From positions 1 to 64,000 of the forward strand of contig NZ_CALPCP010000005.1 of assembly GCF_943192995.1 (NCBI RefSeq): DNA of 64,000 nucleotides, in the 5' to 3' direction. The stretch is from Flintibacter muris. Lineage in GTDB: Bacteria > Bacillota > Clostridia > Oscillospirales > Oscillospiraceae. How positions within the stretch are numbered: position 1 is the stretch's first letter; every line of letters starts with the position of its first letter. The notes beneath the pieces were generated by a model. That model had not been told where the DNA came from, made no database searches, and saw nothing but the letters and a program-made list of their open reading frames with translations. Made by a program: the position numbers and the translations under genes. Positions 16,790-25,086 of this stretch are shown piece by piece.

Positions 16790-18047
16790 CCATTTTTCCT
16801 CCCAACCGCTTATATTCGTTCCAGAACGTGGGGTAAGACTTGTTTACGCACTCCGCCCCAACCAGGGTGACCGGCTTTTTGCACCGGGTGGCGGCAATGG
16901 CGGCCATCATGGCGATCCGGTGGTCGTTGCAGCAGTCCACCGTGACGCCCCCCTCCAGACCGTCCCGGCCTGTAATTTTGAGGAAGTCCGGTCCCTCCTC
17001 CACCTGAGCGCCCAGGGCGTTGAGAGTCTGGGCCACCGTGGCCAGGCGGTCGCTCTCCTTGATGCGCAGGCGGGCGGCGTTGGTCAGGCGCACCGTTCCG
17101 GAGCGGACCGCCGCCATCAGCGCCAGAGGGGGTACCAGGTCGGGGAACCCGGAAGCGCTAAAGGTGTAATCCTCCGGGCGGCCCAGCAGTACAAATTGCC
17201 GGTCTATGGCCCGGTCCCCCTGGACCGAGTCGTAATTCATGCCCTCCACTTCCACGTCGCTCCCCAAAAACTCAGCTGCCATCCAAAACGCCGCCTGGGA
17301 CCAGTCGGGTTCTATGGTGATGTCTTTCGCCCGGCACACCTGATCCCCCGGAATGATATACCGCTCGTACCACTGGCCTTCCGGCGCAGCCCTCTTCGCA
17401 AACGGGTTATAAAACTGATGCTCTGCCGTTACACCAAAGTCCTTCAGCACCGCCAGCGTCATGTTCACATACCCTTTGGACTCCAGCTTGGAGGTGAGAA
17501 TGATCTCGCTCTCCCACTCCATCAGAGGCAGGGCGTAGAGCAGCCCGGTGACAAACTGGCTGGACACGTTGCCGGGCAGGCGGAACTCCCCCGGCATCAG
17601 CTCGCCCTTGATTGTGAGGACGCCATCCTTCTGCTGGTAGAAAATGCCCTTCTCGTCAAAAATATCGAAGTAGGGCTTCTGGGGCCGCTCCATCAGCCGG
17701 CCCCGGCCGGTGAACACCCCTCCGTTGTTCAGCGTCAGCGCAATGGGAATCATGAAGCGGAGGGTGGAGCCCGATTCCCCGCAGTCCAGATGGGGCAGCT
17801 CGGCGGTATCCCACTCCCTGTGCCAGAGCCCGCTGACGTGCAGGGTGTCTCCCTCCTGTTTCCACGCACCGCCCAGGGCACTGACACACCGCAAAGTGGC
17901 CTCAATGTCCTGGGAGAGGGTGATATTTTGAATGGTGCTGGTCTCGCTGGTCAGCGCCGCCGCCAGAATGGCCCGGTGGGCTATCGACTTGCTGGGGGGC
18001 GGGGTGACGGTCCCCTCCAGGAGGCCAGGGGTAATGCGGATATCCAT
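16779..18047 (-). CDS. aroA: EPSP synthase (3-phosphoshikimate 1-carboxyvinyltransferase)
   Basis: A 422-residue EPSP synthase, which adds PEP to shikimate 3-phosphate. PPPSKSIAHRAI is the phosphate/substrate-binding N-terminal motif, LDCGESGSTLRFMIPIALT the PEP region, RIKESDRLATVA the conserved LxxKE(S)DR segment and DCCNDHRIAMMAAI the catalytic end. It has GESGSTLRF rather than the class I GNAGTAMRP motif, so it reads as a class II-like enzyme by family knowledge. The start is 2 bp after aroB. Confidence 0.96.
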   Translation of the reverse strand: MDIRITPGLLEGTVTPPPSKSIAHRAILAAALTSETSTIQNITLSQDIEATLRCVSALGGAWKQEGDTLHVSGLWHREWDTAELPHLDCGESGSTLRFMIPIALTLNNGGVFTGRGRLMERPQKPYFDIFDEKGIFYQQKDGVLTIKGELMPGEFRLPGNVSSQFVTGLLYALPLMEWESEIILTSKLESKGYVNMTLAVLKDFGVTAEHQFYNPFAKRAAPEGQWYERYIIPGDQVCRAKDITIEPDWSQAAFWMAAEFLGSDVEVEGMNYDSVQGDRAIDRQFVLLGRPEDYTFSASGFPDLVPPLALMAAVRSGTVRLTNAARLRIKESDRLATVAQTLNALGAQVEEGPDFLKITGRDGLEGGVTVDCCNDHRIAMMAAIAATRCKKPVTLVGAECVNKSYPTFWNEYKRLGGKMDVL

Positions 18048-18049
18048 TA

Positions 18050-19129
18050 TCAGACCTCCAGCCCCGCCCGGATGATGGCTTCCAGCTCCGAGACATGAAT
18101 CTTTTTCAGCTCACAGTTCCCAATTTCCCTGGGAACTACAATGGTAATGCTGTCCCCCGCCCGCTTCTTGTCGGACAGGGCGGCCTGGGCCAGGACCTCG
18201 GGGGAATACTCCGTGGAAATGGGCAGGCCCGTGAGACGCAGAGCGGAGCAGATGCGGTCCGCTGTCCAGGCGTTGATCCCCTCCTCCAGCATCCAGCCCA
18301 GCCGCTTGGAGGCCCGGGCCATGACGGCCAGTCCCGCCGCCACGGCGTGGCCGTGGGGGATGGTAAAATCGCTGCACTTCTCAATGGCGTGGCCCACGGT
18401 GTGGCCCAGGTTGAGCAGCTTCCGCTCCCCCTGTTCCTTCTCGTCCCGCTCCACCACGCCGGCCTTGTATTGGACACAGTGGGCGATGATGGCCGCCGTA
18501 TCCGTCATCATAAACATGCCGTCCTCTATGGCATTGAACAGGCCGGCGTCGGAGAGGACAGCAGTTTTGATCGCCTCAGCGGCCCCGTCGGCAGAGACCT
18601 CCGGGGGCAGGGTTTCCAGGCAGTTGGTGTCGCAGATGACGGCGGAGGGCTGGAGAAATGCCCCGGCCAGATTTTTGCCCGCCTTCAGGTCGATAGCCGT
18701 CTTCCCCCCCACGGAGGAGTCCACTGCGGACAGCAGAGTTGTGGGCAGCTGGACATATTTCACTCCCCTCAGGTAGAGGGCGGCGGCCAGCCCCGCCATA
18801 TCCCCGGTGACGCCGCCGCCCAGGGCGGCCACGCAGTCGGTGCGGGTGAGGTGCTCTTCGGCCAGAAACTCCAAAATGCCGGACAGGGTATCAAAATTCT
18901 TGTGCTCCTCCCCGGCGGGGAACATATAGGTGCTGACCTGATAGCCCGCCTCCAGCAGGGAATCTTTTACCGTCTTCAGATACAAAGGGGCCACATTACT
19001 GTCGGTAACCACCGCCATATGGCACAGGGGGACCGCACCTCTCAGGCGGGTGCCGCACTCCCTCAGCAGGCCGGGGCCAATGGTCACATCATATTCCGGA
19101 TTGGTGCGCACATGAATGGTTTGGATCAT
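18050..19129 (-). CDS. aroB: 3-dehydroquinate synthase
   Basis: A 359-residue dehydroquinate synthase converting DAHP to 3-dehydroquinate with NAD and a divalent metal. Motifs: FPAGEEHKNFDTL, ALGGGVTGDMAGLAAALYLR (nucleotide binding), TTLLSAVDSSVGGKTAIDLK, and metal ligands in LLNLGHTVGHAIE and PHGHAVAAGL. I place the start at the ATG at 19129, 9 bases after AAGGA; an upstream TTG would be too close to the ribosome site. The 55-bp gap to tyrA is the largest inside the operon. Confidence 0.96.
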   Translation of the reverse strand: MIQTIHVRTNPEYDVTIGPGLLRECGTRLRGAVPLCHMAVVTDSNVAPLYLKTVKDSLLEAGYQVSTYMFPAGEEHKNFDTLSGILEFLAEEHLTRTDCVAALGGGVTGDMAGLAAALYLRGVKYVQLPTTLLSAVDSSVGGKTAIDLKAGKNLAGAFLQPSAVICDTNCLETLPPEVSADGAAEAIKTAVLSDAGLFNAIEDGMFMMTDTAAIIAHCVQYKAGVVERDEKEQGERKLLNLGHTVGHAIEKCSDFTIPHGHAVAAGLAVMARASKRLGWMLEEGINAWTADRICSALRLTGLPISTEYSPEVLAQAALSDKKRAGDSITIVVPREIGNCELKKIHVSELEAIIRAGLEV

Positions 19130-19184
19130 AAACAATCGTTCCTTTCTCTCTAGCCCGCAGGGCGGCAGGAGGTTTTTTCGCGCC

Positions 19185-20021
19185 TTAATTTCCGCCGGCG
19201 GTGGCCTTCAGCTCCCGGCCCTCCTTGAGGAGGTCGTGGAGCCGCTGAGCGTTCCGGTTCTTTAAGGCAGATTGATACTCCTCCAGATGTCCAATCAGAA
19301 TATCCAGTTCATGGGTGAGATAGTCGGCGTCATCCAGGAACAGCTCGGTCCACATGTCCTCGTCCAGCCGGGCCACCCGGGTCATGTCCTTAAAGCTGCC
19401 GGCGGAGAAGCCCCGGCGGCGCTGGGCCTCAGGGGACTTCACATAGGCGCTGGACACAATGTGGGCCAGCTGGGAGGTAAAGGCGATAATCCGGTCGTGC
19501 TCCTCGGGCTGGGAGAAGGTGAGCTTGGCAAAGCCCACATCCAGAAAAAAGGCCTGGAGGGTCTCCAGCAGCTTCATGTCCGTCCGCTTGTCCGGGGTGA
19601 GGATCATAGAGGCCCCCACATACAGATCGTCGGCAGAGGAGGTAAAGCCTCCCCGCTCCCGGCCCGCCATGGGGTGGCCGCCGATATAGGCAAAGCCGTG
19701 CTCCTCGGCAATGGGGGCGATTTTTTCCACCACCGCCCGCTTCACGCCGCACAAATCCACCAGAATGGCGGACTTGCCAATTTCCCCGGCGTGAGCCCCC
19801 ACCCAGTCCACAGCTGCCTGGGGGCGGATGGCCACCAGCACAAGGTCACACTGGGGCAGAGTCTCCCCGGTCAGCGGACCGTCAATGGCTCCGCATATCC
19901 GGGCCAGCATCATGGTCTCCTGATCCAGATCAACGCCGTAGACGGTATGGCTGGTACGGTTTTTGATGCTCTTGGCCATGGACCCGCCAATCAGGCCCAG
20001 GCCCACAATTCCAACCTTCAT
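19185..20021 (-). CDS. tyrA: Prephenate dehydrogenase
   Basis: A 278-residue TyrA-family dehydrogenase. VGIVGLGLIGGSMAKSI is the dinucleotide fold, GGHPMAGRERGGFTSS the conserved catalytic His-Pro-Met loop, and the helical C-terminal domain contains FTSQLAHIVSSAYVKS and SAGSFKDMTRVARLDEDMW. No ACT domain is present, so Tyr feedback would have to be direct or absent. It makes 4-hydroxyphenylpyruvate (or Tyr, if arogenate is used) and starts 3 bp after aroF. NAD versus NADP preference cannot be read here. Confidence 0.93.
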   Translation of the reverse strand: MKVGIVGLGLIGGSMAKSIKNRTSHTVYGVDLDQETMMLARICGAIDGPLTGETLPQCDLVLVAIRPQAAVDWVGAHAGEIGKSAILVDLCGVKRAVVEKIAPIAEEHGFAYIGGHPMAGRERGGFTSSADDLYVGASMILTPDKRTDMKLLETLQAFFLDVGFAKLTFSQPEEHDRIIAFTSQLAHIVSSAYVKSPEAQRRRGFSAGSFKDMTRVARLDEDMWTELFLDDADYLTHELDILIGHLEEYQSALKNRNAQRLHDLLKEGRELKATAGGN

Positions 20022-20024
20022 GGT

Positions 20025-21038
20025 TTATCCCTCCATCCCGTTCAGGTGGGCGTGGAGGGCCAGCAGCTTCTTGGCCAGAGGGTCAAAGGCCTCGGGCTTC
20101 AGGGACTGGGGCCCGTCGCACAGGGCATGGGCGGGGTCGTTGTGGACCTCAATCTGCAAGCCGTCCGCGCCGGTGGCCACGGCGCCCAGGGCCAGGGGCT
20201 CCACCAGCCAGTATTTCCCTGTGGCGTGGCTGGGGTCCACGATGATGGGCAGGTGGGTCAGCTTGCGCAGCACGGGAATGGCCGCCAGGTCCAGAGTGTT
20301 GCGGGTGTAGCTCTCAAAGGTGCGGATGCCCCGCTCGCAGAGAATCACATTCTCGTTGCCCCCGGCCATGACGTACTCGGCGCTCATCAGCCACTCCTCA
20401 TAGGTGGCGGACATGCCCCGCTTGATCATCACAGGCTTGTCCTGATGGCCCACCGCCTTGAGCAAATCGAAGTTCTGCATGTTCCGGGCGCCGATCTGGA
20501 TCACGTCCACGTCCTTGAACAGGGGCAGGTGGGTCACGTCCATCAGCTCGGTGACAATGGGCAGGCCGGTCTCCGCCCGGGCGGCCTTCAGATACTCCAG
20601 GCCGGTCTCCCCCAGTCCCTGGAAGGCATAGGGGGAGGTTCTGGGCTTGAAGGCTCCGCCCCGCAGCATGGTGGCCCCGCTGGCTTTGACCGCCTTGGCA
20701 ATGGCCACCACCTGCTCCTCCGACTCCACGGAGCAGGGCCCGGCCATGATGGTCAGATTCCCGCCGCCGATCTGGGTGCTGCCCACCTTGACCACAGTGT
20801 CCTCCGGGTGGAACTTCCGGTTGGCGTTCTTGTAGGGCTCCTGGACCCGCTTTACGTCCTCCACAATGTCCAAAGCGGCAATCAGGTCAATGTCCAGCTT
20901 GGAGGTGTCCCCCACCAGGCCCAAAACGGTATTGGCCTCGCCAATGCTGGTGTGGATGGTGATGCCCTTTTCCTGGAGCCAGGTAATCAGGCTCTCCAGC
21001 TGGTTGGCATTGTGGTCATGCTTTAAAATGACAATCAT
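20025..21038 (-). CDS. aroF: DAHP synthase, type I-beta
   Basis: A 337-residue 3-deoxy-7-phosphoheptulonate synthase, first step of the pathway. The N-terminal about 70 residues are a ferredoxin-like regulatory domain of the type found in Thermotoga-like enzymes (VILKHDHNANQLESLI, TVLGLVGDTSKLD). The barrel has IMAGPCSVESEEQ, LRGGAFKPRTSPYAFQG, QIGARNMQNFDLL, KRGMSATYEEWLMSAEYV, CERGIRTFE and IVDPSHATGK. The N-terminal domain usually mediates feedback by Tyr or Phe. I chose the ATG at 21038, behind AGGAGGACTTTGATT, over an upstream TTG. It is the first gene of the operon, behind an attenuator. Confidence 0.95.
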   Translation of the reverse strand: MIVILKHDHNANQLESLITWLQEKGITIHTSIGEANTVLGLVGDTSKLDIDLIAALDIVEDVKRVQEPYKNANRKFHPEDTVVKVGSTQIGGGNLTIMAGPCSVESEEQVVAIAKAVKASGATMLRGGAFKPRTSPYAFQGLGETGLEYLKAARAETGLPIVTELMDVTHLPLFKDVDVIQIGARNMQNFDLLKAVGHQDKPVMIKRGMSATYEEWLMSAEYVMAGGNENVILCERGIRTFESYTRNTLDLAAIPVLRKLTHLPIIVDPSHATGKYWLVEPLALGAVATGADGLQIEVHNDPAHALCDGPQSLKPEAFDPLAKKLLALHAHLNGMEG

Positions 21039-21076
21039 AATCAAAGTCCTCCTAAAAAATTACAACAGGTTGGTAC

Positions 21077-21106
21077 AAAAAAACCCGCGACCGGTTCGGC
21101 CGCGGG
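21077..21106 (-). terminator. Attenuator terminator of the aromatic operon
   Basis: On the minus strand CCCGCGGCCG-AAC-CGGTCGCGGG (10-bp stem, one G.U) is followed by TTTTTTT. It lies between the leader peptide stop at 21140 and aroF, the usual attenuator position. Confidence 0.85.
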
Positions 21107-21139
21107 TCGTCATGTACAGTGGTTCCTGCAAAACCAAGC

Positions 21140-21241
21140 TTACACACACACGCTTTCAGCCAAACCGAAACAAGCCTTACCCCAAAAGAAGGTAAAGCTA
21201 AAGCAGCGGTAATAAGAAGCAGCGCGCGTCATATCAGCCAT
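21140..21241 (-). CDS. Leader peptide rich in Tyr/Phe/Trp codons
   Basis: A 33-residue ORF beginning MADMTRAA and running through SYYRCFSFTFFWGKACFG to a stop at 21140-21142. It has Tyr-Tyr, four Phe within six residues, one Trp and one more Phe. GAGAGG lies upstream. The stop is about 33 bases before the terminator stem, and the biosynthetic genes follow. Composition, position and the downstream terminator fit ribosome-mediated attenuation: uncharged tRNA-Tyr or tRNA-Phe would stall the ribosome and let aroF onward be transcribed. Only the sequence supports this; no antiterminator fold was calculated. Confidence 0.82.
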   Translation of the reverse strand: MADMTRAASYYRCFSFTFFWGKACFGLAESVCV

Positions 21242-21275
21242 TTTGCGTAATCCTCTCTGTCTCAAGGTTGTAAAC

Positions 21276-21304
21276 AGCATACCACTTTGCCAGGGAAAAG
21301 TGAA
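21276..21304 (-). promoter_or_regulatory. Candidate promoter of the aromatic operon
   Basis: Minus strand TTCACT (21299-21304), 17-bp spacer, TATGCT (21276-21281), about 35 bp before the leader peptide ATG. Confidence 0.5.
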
Positions 21305-21470
21305 TTGACAAATCTTCAAAAAATAGCCGGTTGAAAAAGCAGTTTTCCGTCATTTTTCTAAATATCGCACTGTCACACCGGTGCGGCGGTGTAATCGGGC
21401 ATTAAAGTTGGTTTCATCCTGCATAGTCAGACCCTGCAACAGCACATCAAGGTATATATTTTCTTTCTAT

Positions 21471-21604
21471 AGCAAACTTCAAAATTGTTGACACCAGCTC
21501 TGTAGGGGCGGCCTGTGGCCGCCCGCAGAACCAGGTGGCTCTGTCTGTGGCGGACGGACGGCCAAAGGCCGCCCCTGCAAGTGGCAGCAATTCTGACGTT
21601 TGCT
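21471..21604. repeat. MITE-like palindromic repeat, copy 2
   Basis: 134 bp with terminal inverted repeats: AGCAAACTTCAAAATTGTTG on the left and GCAATTCTGACGTTTGCT on the right. Two internal GC-rich palindromes (GGGGCGGCCTGTGGCCGCCC and GGCCAAAGGCCGCCCC) are present. Nothing codes here. It is the best-preserved of the three copies in the window and sits between the aromatic operon and the sugar transporter. Confidence 0.75.
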
Positions 21605-21854
21605 CTGATTTTCTTAATTTGGGCTCTGAAAATTTACGTTTTGCACAAACTGAAACCCTTGCAGCTGTGCACAATCAATGAATTTCCTAAAAATATACCA
21701 GAATGTCGCTCCAACTGCGCCTAAAACATGTTATGTGACATTTTGCTATATTTCGTAAAATCCAGACCATTTACACAAAGCTGGCCAAAGTTTATCATTT
21801 ATTCACAGTTACGTAACGTTTCCGAGTGCGACAAACAAGCAGAGGAGTGGAGTT

Positions 21855-23138
21855 ATGAAAAAGATACCCCGTATCACATCCCTTGTCTTAGCCATAACGC
21901 TGCTGCTGTCCCTGTCAGGGTGCGGCGCGTCGGATGGCAAGACCCATCTCACCTTCCAGATCTGGGACGTGGCCCAACGAGACGGCATGCAGGCCATGTG
22001 CGATGCCTACACAGCTCAGCACCCCGATGTGGAGATCGAGGTTCAGGTGACCAGCTGGGGCGAGTACTGGACCAAGCTGGAGGCCGCCGGTGAATCCAAC
22101 ACCATGCCGGACATCTTCTGGATGCACACCGACCAGATTTTGTACTACGCCGACTTCGGCATCCTGGCCGACCTCACTGACCTATATGCCAGCGAGAACC
22201 CTAACTACTGGACCGAGCACTATTCAGACATCTCTATCGGCAATGCCAGCGGCTCTGACGGGCAAATGTACGGCGTACCCAAGGATCGTGACAACGTGGT
22301 CCTGGTATACAACCGGGAGATGTTCGACGCTGCCGGAGTGGCCTACCCTGACGAGAACTGGACCTGGGACGACATGATGGACGCCTCCCAGAAAATTTAC
22401 GACGCCACCGGAAAATACGGCTACATGGCCTACAATGACGAGCAGCTGGGCTACTGGAACTTTGTCTATCAGAATGGCGGCTACATTCTGGACCCGGAGA
22501 CCAACATCCATGCCGGCTACACCCAGCCTGCCACCGCCGACGCTATCAAGTATTATGTCAACATTCAAAAGAATGAGTGGTGCCCCGACCAGACCTTCTT
22601 TGCTGAGACCACCCCTGGCACCGCCTTCTTCTCCGGCATGGGCTCCATGTTCTATGAGGGCTCCTGGAACCTGCTGTCCGAGCTGAAGAATTACCCCGAT
22701 ATGGTTGGCAAGTGGGACATTGCTCCCCTTCCCAAGTGCCCCAATCCCGCCTCCGGCGACGGAACCGGCACTATCTCCAACGGCCTGTGCTACTCCACCG
22801 CCGCCGCTGGTAAGAACCTGGAAATTGTGAAGGATGTGCTCCGCTTCTTCGGAAGCGAGGAGGGCCAGCGCATCCAGGGCGAATCCGGCGCGGCCATCCC
22901 CGCCTACCTGGGCCTGGAGGACTCCTGGACCACCGAGTTTGCCAAGTTTGACTATCTGCTGGACGTTCAGGTCTGTTACAACCAGTTTGAAACCTGCGTG
23001 CAGTACATCAACAACGCCACCCGCCGCAAGTGGAAGTCCAACGTGGCGGACGAGATGGTCAAGGTCTACAACGGCGCGGATATCGACGCCCAGCTGGCCG
23101 TGATGCAGGGCATTGCGGACCAGTACGTGACGGACTGA
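21855..23138 (+). CDS. Sugar ABC transporter substrate-binding lipoprotein
   Basis: A 427-residue extracytoplasmic solute-binding protein of the carbohydrate (MalE/family 1) type. A lipoprotein signal peptide ends in LLLSLSGCGAS, so the Cys near residue 23 would be lipidated. The mature part starts LTFQIWDVAQRDGM and has aromatic-rich sites (GEYWTKLEAAGESN, DNVVLVYNREMFDAAG, FVYQNGGYILDP) typical of sugar binders. It is followed by two permease genes and then by an alpha-galactosidase gene, so alpha-galactosides such as melibiose or raffinose are the likely ligands; that is inference. An AGGAGTGGAGTT site precedes the ATG. Confidence 0.93.
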   Translation: MKKIPRITSLVLAITLLLSLSGCGASDGKTHLTFQIWDVAQRDGMQAMCDAYTAQHPDVEIEVQVTSWGEYWTKLEAAGESNTMPDIFWMHTDQILYYADFGILADLTDLYASENPNYWTEHYSDISIGNASGSDGQMYGVPKDRDNVVLVYNREMFDAAGVAYPDENWTWDDMMDASQKIYDATGKYGYMAYNDEQLGYWNFVYQNGGYILDPETNIHAGYTQPATADAIKYYVNIQKNEWCPDQTFFAETTPGTAFFSGMGSMFYEGSWNLLSELKNYPDMVGKWDIAPLPKCPNPASGDGTGTISNGLCYSTAAAGKNLEIVKDVLRFFGSEEGQRIQGESGAAIPAYLGLEDSWTTEFAKFDYLLDVQVCYNQFETCVQYINNATRRKWKSNVADEMVKVYNGADIDAQLAVMQGIADQYVTD

Positions 23139-23157
23139 TGGAGAGAGGAGGCATATT

Positions 23158-24045
23158 GTGAATAACAAACTGTCCCCCGCCGCCCGGCGGGAAGAAAACT
23201 GGGGCTGGATCATGGTAGCCCCCACCATCCTGGGTCTGGTGATCCTGAACCTTTGGCCCTTTGTCCAGACCATCTACACCGCCTTCTGTGAGCACCTGGG
23301 CTTTGGCCACTACCAGTTCGTGGGCCTGGCCAACTTCATCCGCATGTTCCAGAACGCCGAGTTCTGGAAGGCCACCTGGAACACCGTCCTGTTCTGTATT
23401 TTGACCGTCCCCGTGGGACTGTTCCTGTCCCTGCTGGTGGCCATGCTCCTCAACGCCAAGATCAAGTTTAAGGGCGGCTTCCGCACCATCTTCTTCCTGC
23501 CCCTGGTGTGCGCCCCCGCCGCTGTGACCATGGTGTGGCGCTTCATCTTCAACGGCGAGTACGGCATCCTGAACCAGATCTTTGGCTCACACATCGGCTG
23601 GATCACCGACCCCAAGTTCGTTATGGTCTCCTGCGCTATCGTGGCCATCTGGAGCAATATCGGCTACGACGCCGTCCTCCTGCTGGCCGGCCTCCAGAAC
23701 ATCCCCAAGACCCTGTACGAGGCCAACAGTATTGACGGCGCCGGCAAGGTGAAGCAGTTCTTCACCATTACCCTGCCCATGGTCTCCCCCACCCTGTTCG
23801 TGGTGATGATTATGCGCCTGATGTCCGCCGTCAAGGTCTACGACCTGATCTACATGATGGTGGAGGAAACCAACCCCGCCGTCACCAGCGTGCAGAGCCT
23901 GATGTATCTGTTCTATCGCTCCTCCTTCGTGGCGGGCGAGCGCGGCTACGGCTCCGCTATCGTACTCTGGACCGTCCTGCTTATCGGCCTGGTCACTGTC
24001 ATCCAGTTCTACGGCCAGAAGAAGTGGGTCAACTACGACGTGTAA
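23158..24045 (+). CDS. Sugar ABC transporter permease (MalF-like)
   Basis: A 295-residue inner-membrane permease with six membrane helices. The cytoplasmic coupling loop EANSIDGAGKVKQFFTITLP (EAA motif) contacts the ATPase. Start is GTG at 23158 behind AGAGAGGAGGC. It pairs with the next permease to form the channel. No ATPase gene is in the cluster; in Firmicutes a shared MsmX-type ATPase usually serves such importers. Confidence 0.94.
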   Translation: MNNKLSPAARREENWGWIMVAPTILGLVILNLWPFVQTIYTAFCEHLGFGHYQFVGLANFIRMFQNAEFWKATWNTVLFCILTVPVGLFLSLLVAMLLNAKIKFKGGFRTIFFLPLVCAPAAVTMVWRFIFNGEYGILNQIFGSHIGWITDPKFVMVSCAIVAIWSNIGYDAVLLLAGLQNIPKTLYEANSIDGAGKVKQFFTITLPMVSPTLFVVMIMRLMSAVKVYDLIYMMVEETNPAVTSVQSLMYLFYRSSFVAGERGYGSAIVLWTVLLIGLVTVIQFYGQKKWVNYDV

Positions 24046-24057
24046 GGAGGAATTTTG

Positions 24058-24897
24058 ATGAAAAACAGTTCGTTGGAAGCCTCCCAGAAGCGGATGACCG
24101 TCCTCACCTATGTGGTGCTGATTGTTGCCGCCCTTATCATGGTCTTCCCCTTTATCTGGATGATTCTCACCAGCTTCAAAACCGTTGCCGAAAGCAACGC
24201 GGTGCCCCCGGTCATCTTCCCCAGCGCCTTCCGGTGGTCCAATTTCACTGAGGCAATGACCAGCCTGCCCTTTATCAAGCTGTACATCAATACCGCTTTG
24301 ATGATCCTTTTCCGGGTGATCTGCGCTGTGGCCTTCAGCTCTATGGCGGGCTACGCCTTCGCCATGCTGAACTTCCGGGGCAAGAAGCTGCTGTTCGGCA
24401 TTGTGCTGGTGCAGATGTCCCTGCCTTCCCAGATCTTCATCATCCCCCAGTATCAGATGGTGGCGAAAATGGGAATGGCCAACTCCATCTTCGCCCTGGT
24501 CTTCCCGGGTATCGTCAGCGCCTTTGGCGTGTTCTTCCTGCGCCAGACCTACATGGGCATCCCCAAGGAGATCGGTGAGGCCGCCTATCTGGACGGCTGC
24601 AACCAGTGGCAGACCTTCTATAAGGTGATGTTCCCCCTCACCGGCACCTCGGTCGCCGCCCTGACCATCTTCACCGCCGTGTTCGCCTACAGCGACCTGA
24701 TGTGGCCCCTGGTGGTCAACTCCGACCTGACCATGATGACCCTCTCCTCCGGCCTGGCCACCCTGCGCGGCCAGTTCTCCACCAACTTCCCCGTGCTGAT
24801 GGCGGGCTCCCTGCTGGCTATGCTGCCTATGGTAATTTTGTACCTGATCTTCCAGCGCCAGTTTATCGAGGGTATCGCCTCCACCGGCGGCAAATAA
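24058..24897 (+). CDS. Sugar ABC transporter permease (MalG-like)
   Basis: A 279-residue permease with six helices; the EAA loop is EIGEAAYLDGCNQWQTFYKV. I place the start at the ATG at 24058, behind AAGGAGGAATTTTG, rather than the TTG three bases earlier. Gene order (binding protein, MalF-like, MalG-like) is standard for carbohydrate uptake 1 importers. A hairpin terminator follows and the alpha-galactosidase has its own promoter. Confidence 0.94.
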   Translation: MKNSSLEASQKRMTVLTYVVLIVAALIMVFPFIWMILTSFKTVAESNAVPPVIFPSAFRWSNFTEAMTSLPFIKLYINTALMILFRVICAVAFSSMAGYAFAMLNFRGKKLLFGIVLVQMSLPSQIFIIPQYQMVAKMGMANSIFALVFPGIVSAFGVFFLRQTYMGIPKEIGEAAYLDGCNQWQTFYKVMFPLTGTSVAALTIFTAVFAYSDLMWPLVVNSDLTMMTLSSGLATLRGQFSTNFPVLMAGSLLAMLPMVILYLIFQRQFIEGIASTGGK

Positions 24898-24930
24898 GCG
24901 TTCTCCTTTCTCTCTTTCCCTTTTCCGAAC

Positions 24931-24963
24931 AGCCCCGGCACTTTAAATTGCCGGGGCTGTTTC
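24931..24963 (+). terminator. Terminator after the transporter genes
   Basis: AGCCCCGGCA...TGCCGGGGCT with an 8-nt loop, followed by GTTTCC. The T-tract is short, so partial read-through into the galactosidase gene is possible. Confidence 0.65.
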
Positions 24964-24978
24964 CCTAAACAAAAAGAT

Positions 24979-25053
24979 GTTGAAAAAAATCGTTGAATTT
25001 GTAGCTTATTTTTTCAACTTCTTCTTGCCACCCGGCAAAAAATCCCGTACAAT
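24979..25053 (+). promoter_or_regulatory. Promoter and inverted repeat before the alpha-galactosidase
   Basis: TTGCCA (25025-25030), 17-bp spacer, TACAAT (25048-25053). Just upstream, GTTGAAAAAAAT (24979-24990) and ATTTTTTCAAC (25008-25018) are near-perfect inverted repeats about 18 bp apart, a candidate regulator site or hairpin. No sugar regulator gene is adjacent. Confidence 0.6.
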
Positions 25054-25086
25054 CAGCCCGATAAATCTTTTTCAGGGGGTATCCCT

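Noticed and set aside
21640-21675. TGAAACCCTTGCA as a catabolite-response (cre) site before the sugar transporter.
   Set aside because: Several positions differ from the TGWAANCGNTNWCA consensus, including the central CG.
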